A program made the position numbers and the translations under genes. Shown one piece after another: positions 46,701 to 57,155 of a DNA stretch of 64,000 nucleotides; positions within the stretch are counted from its first letter, which is position 1; each line of letters opens with the position of its first letter. Location of the stretch: assembly GCA_022579005.1 (NCBI GenBank), contig MU401501.1, positions 62,001 to 126,000 on the forward strand, given 5' to 3'. This DNA is from Poronia punctata (lineage: Eukaryota > Ascomycota > Sordariomycetes > Xylariales > Xylariaceae). The notes below the pieces were generated by a model. The model searched no databases. It was not told the DNA's origin and saw nothing but the letters and a program-made list of their open reading frames with translations.

Positions 46701-48948
46701 CTTTTCTTTTTCGACAACGGCTTTATGAGGCTCAAAATGGTAGAACCTCATCTGATGATTAAGAAAAAGAGACAAGGTCGTTTTAAACAACACCCTTCTT
46801 AAACAACAAATCTCCCGACAACCAGGAGTTGCATTGTTCCTCCTGCCCAGACAAAACTTGGTGAAACTATCAGAATCAATGCATAGAACAAGGTACTGTA
46901 TACTTTTTGCCTTATCTCTCGTGTTTTCTCAGCGGGTACCTTACACTTTACATATGTAATGAGCATCGTCCTACCAATACCCGGAATAGGCCTCGCTTAC
47001 CGGGATAGGCTAATAATCCTTCTTTTCTACGAACAAATTCGTACACGTACATGCTGCTTGCGCAATGCGCACAGACACTTGGGACAGAAGGGCCAGGGCA
47101 CCCCGATTTTGTTTCTCCTGGACCGGTCTTGGCCACTTGATCAAGGTAGATCCGGAAGTTGGTCTTTGCTGAGTAACTACTGCAGGTGGTCACACATGGT
47201 ACAGAAGGTATCTCATACCTAACCTAGGTACCTCCTACAGATACACACATACTCGTAGGTATTCTATGTGGTTTGTACGAGTACGTAAGATGAATGTACC
47301 GACTGTGAGTTTCCTGCCTGCCCGCCCCTACCTGGTGCCTGGCGGTTGCTAGGTACTGTGTAAACAGTAATAATCAACACATGCAACACTCCCACTTATT
47401 AGGCAGGGATGATTGCACGGGGATGGCGTACCGTGATGGAGACAAATCTGGAGAAACGATCTTGTCGCTTGCATATCACAACTTTTTAGCTAGACTACCT
47501 AGACTAGTGATCATGACCTTCTTTTTTCTTGTACTCGTAGATAGGTAGAAATCTTGTCCAATCGGAGATTTAACAACCGTTACACTGTTTCTGAAATAAG
47601 TGGCCAAATACATGTATACTAAAGATTGATCTGGCTTAGGAGCGTCTATCATAAACGACTGCCCCAGCTTGAGATGAGGACCCTGCTGGAAGCACCAAGT
47701 ACAAGACAAGCTTCGCGTTTATTCGTGTCTTTGCTGGTGGTTGAGTTTGGTCGGCTCCTCTGCACGCTTAATTAATTAATTAATCACCTACTATCTTTGT
47801 TAGAAGAGCCAAAAAGATAGATAGAGAACAAGAAACATAGAGAAAGAAGGAGCTATCGGGATATTATACGAGGTATAATGAACAGGCAGTTGAATGGATA
47901 ACCTAATCTCAATGACGAAACGATAGGAAAGGAAGGAAGGAAGGAAGGAAAGAAGCACACACAAGATACCAAGGTTAGGTAGGTACTACACGCTAGATAT
48001 ACTACGTACGAGTACCTACATATTTTATCAACATTGGGAAGCATCAATGGATAGAGTGGCTTTATGTATAACGCACATCAAAAGCCGACGGCACCAGACT
48101 GGGCAGCCTACCCTAGCCAATCTCCGATCCTCGAAAGGGGACGCCTACAAGGCCGAGCTCTCTCCCCTGCTCGTGTACGTGCTAGAAGATCTTGCGGTGT
48201 GATACGCGAGTTGTGTTGGTGCTGTGGTGCCCGCGTAAACAACCCCTGATTCCTAGGTAGGTACTTAGTCTACTAGATACTCGTAGCCTAGACCTGGTAC
48301 CTGTGGGAGCTTCCTGCCTGTTATTGAAGCTCGGGGAGGACGAGGGCAGAGAGCTTCGTGAAGTGGGTGGTCTTTTGGCTGCCTAATGCTAGACTAAAGC
48401 TTCTTTCTCATCAGGATCTGTTGCCCCGTTTACAGTCGGTACGCCGGTCTATCCATCCTACTGCATATGATGCTCATCGAAAAGTTGGTCCTTCGTTTCC
48501 CCCCCTTTTGCTAACCTATACCTACCGCCTAACGACCAGGGGGGAAGTCTAGGTTCAACCCCAGGTTAGCTCAAGGGAAGGGGGAAAGTATGCGGAAAGA
48601 GCGGTGGGCAAAGTCTCTACTATCGCTTGGCTTCACGGCTGTCACTCTTCCACGTCTAGGAGCAGGCGGGCAGGCAGGCAGGCAGAGAGAGCAAAGGCGG
48701 AGACGGACTGGAGTCTGGACTACATCAAAACACCAACGAGAGGATACGGCACCCTGCATTGTCCCGCGTATGCCTCGCCGCCTGGCGTTTGTGTAGGAAG
48801 GGGGGAGAGGGGCGACTGGCTAGGTTTAATCTAATGAGACTTGTTATGAGACCAGCGTCTGGGTCCTGCCAATGGTCAGAGGTCAGAGACCCCCTACCTA
48901 TATTGTCTATGTATTAATGAAAAGCTAGAACGCGAACGACCAAAGAGA

Positions 48949-48995
48949 AAGGCTTACGGGTATCCCTGGAACCTAAAACTTGTCAATCTTGCAGG
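48949..48995 (+). repeat. Direct repeat copy 1 beside poly-G run
   Basis: A 47-bp sequence starting AAGGCTTACGGGTATCCC and ending CTTGCAGG occurs here and again at 49154-49200 with one mismatch. Copy 1 leads into poly-G (49000-49080) and copy 2 into poly-C (49201-49225). Confidence 0.85.
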
Positions 48996-48998
48996 CGG

Positions 48999-48999
<1 letters not shown>

Positions 49000-49080
<81 letters not shown>
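49000..49080 (+). repeat. Poly-G run (81) next to the gap
   Basis: 81 consecutive G directly before the gap, with only seven other bases between. This length is unlikely to be real and fits a sequencing or assembly artefact. Confidence 0.8.
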
Positions 49081-49087
49081 CGGGCCG

Positions 49088-49097
49088 NNNNNNNNNN
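49088..49097. other. Assembly gap (10 N)
   Basis: Ten unknown bases. The fixed size of ten suggests a placeholder gap of unknown true length. Frames that cross it are not meaningful. Confidence 0.98.
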
Positions 49098-49153
49098 CGC
49101 CATGCACCACTCTTTCCCCACCCGACGATATTACGATCTACACTCCAAATCTT

Positions 49154-49225
49154 AAGGCTTACGGGTATCCCTGGAACCTAAAACTTTTCAATCTTGCAGG
49201 CCCCCCCCCCCCCCCCCCCCCCCCC
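49154..49225 (+). repeat. Direct repeat copy 2 followed by poly-C (25)
   Basis: The second copy of the 47-bp repeat (49154-49200) runs into 25 C. The opposite homopolymer type after an identical flank suggests that reads from two strands were joined wrongly across a difficult G/C run. Confidence 0.8.
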
Positions 49226-50763
49226 TACTCAGCAAGACGCTGCCGACCTATCCTACACGAACAAACAGGGGCTTGATGGAGTGTCCAAGACGGCTCAAGA
49301 TGTGATTCGGGACTTGTGGCGATGAGTCACGGAGATGTCTTCTATGAATGGATCCATCGACTAACCTAGATACGTGTCCCATTCGTTCACTAGGATTCCA
49401 ATCTGAATGGGCCGTGATGTGAAAGCTCTGGCGGTGAGAAGAAGGGACGGCCGCGCGTTCCGGGCTTAATCCCTTCTTGCTTGCTTGTTTTTGTTTAAGG
49501 GAGGGGGCGCCCTATTATATCTACAGATGCGGATGGCTCCCAAAGTAAGATAGATTGTACCGATCCCAGCTTCACCCTCCGGCAGATCATACTAATCTCA
49601 CGTTAAGGGTGGTCGTGTACCATGATACACAAAAGTCATCATATTCCGCCCTGCCAAACGAGAGGGAAAAAAGATCAGACGTGGGTCCGAACCAATGTTT
49701 AAGCGTAAGTACTCCCCCCCCCCCTACCTAACCTTCCCTTATTGATAGGTTGAGACTGTCACCACCACGACGCAGGGGAAAACAAGAGGCTCGTATACCG
49801 CCTCCGACCTATAAGAATGTATTCATTACCTGCATTATCACTCGATACTATGTCCTGATTCTGTGGGGTTGATGGGAACAAATCGGGTGGTTCAGATAAG
49901 GGGGTTCCCCTCCGTTGCCCGTGTATGTGTGTGTACTGTACGTGTGCTGCGTTCCAAGGACAAAATCCGGGAAAAGAAAGAAAAAGAAAAAGAAAAAAGC
50001 CTTGCGCTGGCAAGTGACACGGGGACGATCTATATGACTGGTCCTTCTATACTCTTTCTTCTTGATTGATTTCTCGTAGCACGATGTACGGCATTTACTT
50101 ATTTTCTTCCCACCTCTCACCTCTCACCTCCCACACCTCCCGTTCGATTGGAGAAAGATGCTATGCCTAGGCCCTTTTGCTTCGGAATTCCGGTTAGTAG
50201 CTGCGTTTGAATTGGTTTGTGATAGGTGTTTTATGGAAACAAAACGTGTGCCGAATAAGTTTGATGTTGATGGTAATTGTAGCTACATACCTAAATAGTA
50301 ACACTTGGGTATTTTGATATAGATGGCGAACATGTCGCGCTTGCGCTCACAGTCGTTGGTCTAGCACAGAACAAGGCGACAATACTATACACGATATAAT
50401 AATGAGGTGATATTTCATTACATGAGTGAACCCTGGCTGCATTCTTCTGGGACCCCTATACAGCCACGATATAAGCTGAGCATAAATGAGAAAATATAGC
50501 TTTATATTTAGGGGTCGTTATAACATTGTAGTATTGGCGCCAGGAAGGCCAACTCTAGCTGTTAGAGTAGCTCATTACTTTATATTCAAGCCATGCGTAG
50601 TACACTAGGAACTACTCATACGAGTACAGCCCCGAGCCCCTCTACACGAGCTGGAAACGTACGAGGTAGGTAAACTAGCTATCTAGGAATCCACGATGCA
50701 ACTCCCTCAACGAGTATTATACATCAGAGGGATTTCAGTTCTCAGTCACAGCAAGCTAGGTAG

Positions 50764-52149
50764 TTATTCCTTCCCCAACAACCTCTCGCAGAGCTCACCC
50801 CTCGAGAGCTCAGCCCCATCCTTCACCAACGCAACCAACTCCTCATGCGTAGCCAATCTAAGCCCTTTACCAAGCAAGTTAGCCGTATCTACCAACCAGC
50901 CATTGAAATCATCAATCTCGGTCTGTTTGCCGGCCCGCATATCCTGCAACATGGAGCTCGTGTTGGCGGCCACCTTTTCGCCCACACCAAGGACCATGGT
51001 CCTGAGACGCGGGAAGGAAAACCGCTCGAGGAGCTCTTGGCGGTTTCGAAGCAGTATATCATCGCTCTTCGGGTCAGTGATGAGTGTCGTGAGAGTATCG
51101 CTAGCCTCTCGTACGAGATTATCCACGACGAGCGAGAGCTTGTCGTCGTTTCCCGAGGTGACGAATAACTCGCCGTTCTTGCATCGCAGGACGGCCGTTA
51201 ACGGGTTGATGACGGCGTTGACGACGAGTTTCTCCAGCTGCGCTATCCAGAGGTCCTGTCTCGATACCCGACGGGCATCTAGACCCGGGGCGGAGGCGAT
51301 CTGTCGCATCAGGTATTCGGCTTGGGGATTGTTAGCGGAGACGGGACCGACGAGGGCGGTGGCGGGCGCGGCGTGGACGCTCTTGAAAGGTCCTTGAGAT
51401 GTGACGCCGTGCGTCGTCACGCATGCGAGCCAGCTCGGGGCCGAACCCGAAGCCGAACCCGAAGCCGAAGCCGGTCCACCCGGATATCTCGCTCGTACAT
51501 AGGCGTCTCCGAGGGGCGGCCATAGCTTACACATGCCGTTTTGCGCGAAAGCAACGGCGGATTCGCGGCCGAGATATCGTCGCAGCCTGTCGACTTGGGG
51601 GATAGCGTCCGGCGCTTTCGTGGCGACGATGAGGTTGGCGATTTTCCCCCGTACCTCCGCGGCTGCTCCCGGCGTTTCGTTCTCGGTCCACCACTCGATG
51701 TCGAAGTCGACGTCCTTTTGCGCGTGTCCGTCTCGCGTGAGGAGCTCGATCCCCGGGTTTGAAGCCCACTGCTCGAGAAGTTCCCGCCGGTGGACCACGA
51801 GCGTGATGGGTGGTCGGTCGGGTAGTCGGGATAGACACATGGCGTATAGACGGCCGATGTTGCCGACGCCCAAGATGTAGATCCTCCGCCTCCTCCGATC
51901 ATCATCGTCATCTTTATTGGCCCGTGCCGGCCCGTTCACGGTAGAGAGATTCCTTGGTGTCCATGCGTATAGCCTTGGTGGTTCCGACTCATCCTCTACG
52001 ATCCGCCGGAGCCATGGAGGAGGCGGACCCCCACTCTGCATCCTGACGAGGGTGGGGAAACGTGCGAGGAGCGGCGCTCTATGTAAACTCGCGATATTAT
52101 TCCGTGGACAAGAAGATATGGCCGTGATTGTTGCCATAATGGCACGCAT
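50764..52149 (-). CDS. 2-Dehydropantoate 2-reductase (ketopantoate reductase)
   Basis: A single exon of 461 residues; the chosen ATG (52149) is the first in frame and opens a possible mitochondrial presequence. After a roughly 85-residue variable region the NADPH-binding Rossmann motif YILGVGNIGRLYA (GxGxxG at 94-99) begins the ApbA/PanE domain. AFAQNGM and CVTTHGV are family blocks. The C-terminal domain has QLEKLVVNAVINPLTAV: Lys307 is the expected catalytic lysine with Asn311 and Asn315 on the same helix. The enzyme reduces 2-dehydropantoate to pantoate for vitamin B5 and CoA synthesis (budding yeast Pan5 role). A low-complexity Ala-Ser-Gly insert (about 227-239) is encoded by a GC-rich hexamer repeat. 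It is divergent from the LPMO-like gene. Confidence 0.9.
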   Translation of the reverse strand: MRAIMATITAISSCPRNNIASLHRAPLLARFPTLVRMQSGGPPPPWLRRIVEDESEPPRLYAWTPRNLSTVNGPARANKDDDDDRRRRRIYILGVGNIGRLYAMCLSRLPDRPPITLVVHRRELLEQWASNPGIELLTRDGHAQKDVDFDIEWWTENETPGAAAEVRGKIANLIVATKAPDAIPQVDRLRRYLGRESAVAFAQNGMCKLWPPLGDAYVRARYPGGPASASGSASGSAPSWLACVTTHGVTSQGPFKSVHAAPATALVGPVSANNPQAEYLMRQIASAPGLDARRVSRQDLWIAQLEKLVVNAVINPLTAVLRCKNGELFVTSGNDDKLSLVVDNLVREASDTLTTLITDPKSDDILLRNRQELLERFSFPRLRTMVLGVGEKVAANTSSMLQDMRAGKQTEIDDFNGWLVDTANLLGKGLRLATHEELVALVKDGAELSRGELCERLLGKE

Positions 52150-53605
52150 GATTCGCCCGGCCAACCTAGGCTCCTGCTCATCCCATGCCAGCTAATAGCG
52201 CTTATTTAGAACATGTATCTGGCCATTATTAGAACTTTCTTACGTAGGCTGAGCAGTAAACTTGACGTATCGATTACCGCAATACCCCAGACACCAGCTG
52301 CCAGGTCGAGTCTCACGATGAATCAAATGAAAGAGTGAGAATAAGAAGCGTGTTGGTGGAAGCTTTCCCCCCCCCCAACGGCAAAACCTCGGCCACCTAC
52401 CCTGGAGTTCGTAGGTAGTGCGTCATTGTCTTTTTTGATTTCCTCAAAGCCTTTGTTTGCATAGACGCCGCCAGCCAAACCATTAGAAATGTTGAAACCA
52501 TCAAAGAACAAACAATCATCAATTGCCATTCAAGAGATTGTCGAGACTAGTAAACTTACCAAGAAATAACGATCCTTAGGTGCGTAGAGAGCGCTAATCT
52601 TATCAAGATACCTACTTACTTTACTCAGGTTAACCTTCATTTTCCGACTATCGTTCGTGTCCATCAGCGCTCACGCTCTTTCTGATAAACCTGCTAACCT
52701 AGCCTAGCCTGTACTCGTATGTATAAGTTATGCCTTGGCCTAACCTACTAAGGTGGTGATCCGAAGCGAGAGGACGTAAAACGAGCAGGAATCGATAAGA
52801 GGGCACAGTTGCCTCTACTTACTATACATTCTAAGGTATGTATCAGTCCTTCCAATTCAAAGTTGAATGCCTCTATGTGACTAATGATATATGTTCCTTA
52901 TCACCTACCATCCATCATCCATCACCAATCTATTCTATCCATTGACCCCAACACCAACAACCCGCAGCAGAACAATCCATCTATATTCATTTTCCATTCT
53001 AGGAGAAAATAGATATCGCCTCTTTGTGAGGTGCATGTGATATGGAGATCATTACTATTTTGAATTGCGGCGAGTTAGGACCCCCCTTTCTGTTTTGTCT
53101 GTTCCTCCGTTTAACATTTTACCGGAGTGGGGAGAAGGGGGGGGGGGGGGGGGGTTATTATAACGGGCCGGACGGAGAGTCCGGAGACAGAAGAAAACTC
53201 AACGCCCAAATAAGTTTCTCCGTCTTGCAGCAGTACTCGTGAGGTGTCGAATGTTAGATGGAAAGCAATATGGTAGGTTAGGTTAGGCTAGGTAACATTC
53301 CAGGAGTTTGGAGAAAGAATGAAAAGACATGGATATAGATTAAAAACCTTTGATATATATATTAATCGGGGTAAGTCAAGGCGTTCACTCGATTCGGTCT
53401 TCAGTTAGGGGACCCCTTTATATAAGTAAGTAGGTATTTATTACAACAATTGAGTGAGGTAAAAGACAAGTTTGCTTGTTTGCTTGTTTGTTTGTAGATA
53501 TCTATTTTACTCCTCGTTCTAGGATAGTTATAGTTGTCATTGATCAAGCGTAAAGAATCAACCAGTCTCAAAGAAAGAAAGAAAGAAAGAAAGAACCTCG
53601 ACAAA
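52150..53605. other. Divergent promoter region
   Basis: About 1.5 kb between the ketopantoate reductase start and the LPMO-like start. It carries TACTCGTA at 52712-52719, an 18-G run at 53137-53154, a TTTG-type run near 53470, and a (GAAA)n tract (about 53570-53595) just before the LPMO-like ATG. No gene is supported. Confidence 0.6.
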
Positions 53606-54291
53606 ATGTTTTCCTCAACCCTCCTCCTCCCCCTGGCAACCCTAGCCGCCCTCGTCCACGGCCACGGTTACATCCTCACGCCATCGATGCGAATGCCAGG
53701 AAACACCACCACATCCGCGTGCGGCACCCAAGTAGTAGAAGCAATCCTATCAGACAAGACATCGCACGTGGAAGGACTACCGGAAATAGCCAGCACGGAC
53801 CCAGACTACGACGCATCCAAGTGCAACCTATGGCTATGTCGAGGCGTGCAATACGAAGAAGACGGTGACGACGCACCACAGACATACGCCCTGGGCGAGA
53901 TCGTCAATATAAAAATCAACCTGACGATTCCCCATCTCGGCAGCGCCAATGTTTCCGTAGTCGATACAAAGACGGACACTATCGTGGGCGAGGGCGAACC
54001 GCTGCTTCTCTGGTCCGAGGGATATGCGGATGAACTGCTGTTTTATGGCGATGGACTGCCGGCTAATCAGACGGATTTCAATATCACTATCCCCGATACG
54101 CTGGAGGGGAAATGTGCCGAGGCGGGCGAATGTGTAAGTTTTGCATGAGAATGTCTTGACGAAAAGTTGGGAGAGCAGGCGGGGAAACTAATGAATTCTA
54201 TCCTGTCTAGGTTATTCAGTGGTGGTGGTACGGCGAAGGGGCGGACCAAACTTACGAGTCTTGCATCGACTTCACCATCGCCTCTGATTAG
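53606..54291 (+). CDS. Secreted LPMO-like copper protein (chitin-binding type-4 like)
   Basis: Two exons, 53606-54133 and 54211-54291, give 202 residues; the 77-bp intron has GTAAGT..TCTAG. A signal peptide (1-19) would be cut to leave His20 as the first mature residue (HGYILTPSMRMPG), the condition for a copper histidine brace; His110 in IPHLGSANVSVV is the likely second ligand. Six cysteines (39, 73, 78, 170, 176, 194) suggest three disulfides. The words CNLWLCRG and, after splicing, VIQWWWYGEGADQTYESCIDF match a fungal secreted family usually labelled chitin-binding type-4 or AA-class lytic polysaccharide monooxygenase. There is no separate carbohydrate-binding module. The exact AA family and substrate are not certain. 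N-glycosylation sequons are present (for example NTT, NVS, NQT). A (GGCACC)n repeat begins right after the stop codon. Confidence 0.85.
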
Positions 54292-54783
54292 GGCACCGGC
54301 ACCGGCACCGGCACCGGCACGGACGGACGGACTGACGAATGGCGGAAGGATTTGACATTTCTGTTAACCTAGATTGGGCGCTTGCGGGGAATAGGTAGAC
54401 CACCCAAAGCGCGTATGTACTCGGAAGTCTCATAAAGACTTGCTCTGATAGAGGATGAGATGATGAGCCAGAGGGATGGATTATCTTTAGGATAACTGCA
54501 CATTGCAAATCATGTAACATGCATGTGCTTTGAACAGACACTAAACATTCGATAAAAAAGCAACGAAAGAAACTGTACACGTATAAATATTCCCTAACAT
54601 CGTTTGATCGTCGCTCAGACACCTCCAGCCCCTTTCCATATCCTCCCTTACAAGGTAGGACCACATGTCGTCTAGAATACCTCAAAATGCATCTTCGGCA
54701 CAGACTCTTTTAGTATCCAAAACAGACGGTTACCAGTATTCGTCATTATACAGTATATTTACTACCAAAGCTTGCCCTATCGT
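54292..54783. other. Convergent 3' region with GGCACC repeat
   Basis: About 490 bp between two converging genes, mostly 3' untranslated DNA. It opens with about five copies of a GGCACC hexamer (54292-54320) passing into GGAC repeats. No gene is seen. Confidence 0.6.
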
Positions 54784-55772
54784 TTAGTAAGGGGGGTTGG
54801 GTCCAATGTTAGGGTAGTTCTCGGGATGCTGTGGCGGGGGAGGTCCCATTTGGGTAGGGCGGCCGTCGCCGAAATGCTTCTTTCGCAGAGCCGCAAGCCG
54901 CTTCTTCTTGGTCACCGTGTTGATGTAGGTGCCGATCACGAAAGCGACAAAGTTGAAGAAAGGCATCCAGGCGACCTCGGGCAGGAACTGCTGCGCGAAG
55001 GCCAGGCAGAGAGGCGACGTGACCCAAGACACCTTCATCACCCTCATGAATCCCACTCGTACCGTCGCGCGAACTTGATGGTATGTCCGGGCGCCGGCAA
55101 TGAGGGCCATAGCAACGAGGTACACCGAGTTCTGGATTGGTGCAATCTGCGGAAACATAGCGCATTAGCGTGCCATACGCGGGGGAAAAAAACGGGTTTG
55201 ACCATTGCCCTTCCAGGTTTAGGACTCACCACTAAGTTGCTGACGAGAATCTGCAGGATCTTGGCCCGCAGACTCGTGCGACCCTTGAAGGCTTTTTGTA
55301 GCAACCAGATCAGGAAGTGACCAAGAGGTGCGCTGACGATGGCGCCGTATGCAGCCATCTTGGGCACTCGGGAGGTGAAGTAGTGGCCATGCTTGTTACG
55401 GTCTTTGGCGAGCCAAGAAGCGAGGAACTCCTGGAGACCGGCGAGCGTGCCCGACGTGAGCATCTTGGTGCGCAGCGGGTTCTTTTCGAGCTCATTGATA
55501 TATGCCTACGTCAATCAAGAGGTTAGCGCACCGCTTTACACGCGCCACTAGAAACGGCCCCCTCGAATGGAAAAAGTCAAATCAGTACGGCTACATACCA
55601 TCAGGTATCCCTTGGTGCCGGCATTCTTCTTTCCGCCAGTAATCGCGGTGCCGATGGCCTCGGCGAAGGGATGCTTCCCACTGGTTCCGGGTAGAGGGCC
55701 ATCATGGGGGATGGTTCCTCTGACAGCTTCGGTCACCTTTTCGACCGTGTCCCTCTCGACCTTGATCGACAT
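54784..55772 (-). CDS. Mpv17/PMP22-family integral membrane protein
   Basis: Three exons on the minus strand, 55772-55599, 55505-55230 and 55146-54784, give 270 residues, all joined in phase 0 (93- and 83-bp introns with GTATGT and GTGAGT donors). Splicing gives GTKGYLM-AYINELEKNPLRTKMLTSG and ILVSNLV-IAPIQNSVYLVAMAL. AYINELEKNPLRTKM is the family's opening motif, followed by GTLAGLQEFLASWLA, KMAAYGAIVSAPLGHFLIWLLQ, and WMPFFNFVAFVIGTYINTVTKKKRL. About four membrane helices are expected. Family members sit in peroxisomal or mitochondrial inner membranes (PXMP2, Mpv17, Sym1) and act as channels or in metabolite balance. The C-terminal tail is Pro-rich. The function is inferred from family only. 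Confidence 0.9.
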
Positions 55773-56950
55773 AGTCCCGAATATTTAGGCAATGGCAAGG
55801 GGGATATCCGATATAAAAACTAAAGCGGGCCAGATCAGTACAACTTCCAGGTGAATTCGGCCGATGAGATGGTTGTGAACGATCGGGTAAGGGTTTTGTG
55901 GTGGTCCAATTGATTTGTTTACATCCGGCTTGCTGAGCCTCGGTAGAAACAGCCGAGGGTTTTGGCGACAATAACACAAGCGTGTTACCGGAGAAACGGG
56001 CTGGAAGTGTGTAGGGATGGAAGCTTACGGTCGCGCGATACAAGAGTTGTCGCCGTTAGTTATGGCGGGGTTCGAGGACCATCGGTATGGTTATCGTCGT
56101 CTTCGTCGTCGTCGTCGTCGCAGATTGTCGTGTCGTCGGCAGGAATTGGGCTGGCGGTGGGTAGAAAAGGGAGGTTGGTTGACTGATTGGCGAGAAATGA
56201 GATTGGGGAGCGCGTGGGCGCCAGCTATCCCCTTCACAGCTAATAACCTAACGTAGGTACCTATTCCGCTTGTTGTTGCGCGACGTGGATAGTGGGTCTA
56301 GGACGTTCTGGACCAATACTATCGACCCGTTGCTACGATGACAACAATGGTACTATGTACATCGAGCTCCCTTGGCCCTTAATTACGAGTACATGCACTC
56401 TTCCAAGTACTACAAGTGCTTACTCGTACATTCTCTCATCTTCACATCCAATTTACACCACCCACCACGAACTGCAAGCTAAACAGCTTTGGTAAATACC
56501 TATTTTGATGACCTTATATCTATATTTATCTTATAGGTTTCTGTCGGTTCCCCAGGTGTCTCTGTCTATATGTTGATAGAGACTGGCGTTAAGAGACCGT
56601 GTTATCAGTACCTAATGGCATCTACTTGTAGATACCTTGGGCTACCCGTGGAAGAAGAAACGATGATACCCTCTGATAGGCGCAAATAGACCGAATACAT
56701 GATACTGTCGTCTACACATATCGGAGAAGTACACAGTTCCCGGGATCTGAAAATGCTCATGCCGCTTTGACCAACTTCACTTATGACTTATGTAGGTATG
56801 TATTTAGTCAGTTTGCTTGCTTTAGACATACGTACCTGAAGTAGGCATCTGGCACCCTTCAATTCTGTGGGGGAGCACTGGAAATCCATGGAGATGTATC
56901 CGGGGAGTAGGCTAGACATGAGTACCGCAGCGGGACCCGTAGAGTGGTAA
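55773..56950. other. Upstream region of the Mpv17-family gene
   Basis: About 1.2 kb of normal base composition before the AT-rich block. It holds a (CGT)n tract (about 56097-56125), TACGAGTA at 56384-56391 and TACTCGTA at 56421-56428. No gene is supported; a few short frames have no homology. Confidence 0.6.
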
Positions 56951-56957
56951 CAAGTCC

Positions 56958-57142
56958 AATAAGGCTTGTTAAATAATGAAGTCTTCTAATCAGAGCAAGA
57001 CTTGTTTGTTAAACAAGACTTGTTAGACAAACAAGACTTGTTAGGTAAACAAGACTTGTTAGGCAAACAAGACTTGTTAGACTTGCTAAGCTAAATAAAA
57101 CTTGTTAAGCAAATAAGACTTGTTAATAAAACAAGACTTATT
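56958..57142 (+). repeat. 18-bp tandem array of odd palindrome AACAAG-A-CTTGTT
   Basis: The 13-bp palindrome AACAAGACTTGTT occurs perfectly at 57012, 57030, 57048 and 57066, with single-base variants at 56994 and 56958 on the same 18-bp phase. After a 10-bp slip, degenerate copies sit at 57094, 57112 and 57130. The array lies exactly where normal DNA turns AT-rich. Confidence 0.9.
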
Positions 57143-57155
57143 AGGCTTTTAACTA

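Larger units (their letters stand above)
40735..50763. other. 10-kb gene-poor region with assembly gap
   Basis: No gene can be supported in these 10 kb. Short frames have no homology and most lack an ATG. The region carries a dense set of TACGAGTA/TACTCGTA motifs (43660, 44515, 44720, 45133, 47250, 47276, 47532, 48007, 48278, 50619) and TAGGTAGGTA (44199, 45008, 46329, 47976, 48254), tandem GGAA, AAGG and GATTA-type runs, and the gap at 49088-49097 with its homopolymers. A pyrimidine-rich promoter-like stretch at about 43140-43330 leads only to a 29-codon frame, so an untranslated RNA is possible but unproven. Confidence 0.5.

Noticed and set aside
48540..48570. GGTTCAACCCC, which looks like a tRNA B box
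   Set aside because: No matching A box or acceptor stem could be folded around it; no tRNA gene was found in the window.
48980..49276. Poly-Gly frame crossing the gap
   Set aside because: It is a reading of the poly-G run, the N gap and poly-C.
51417..51911. Long opposing frames inside the ketopantoate reductase gene
   Set aside because: Shadow frames of a GC-rich coding exon.
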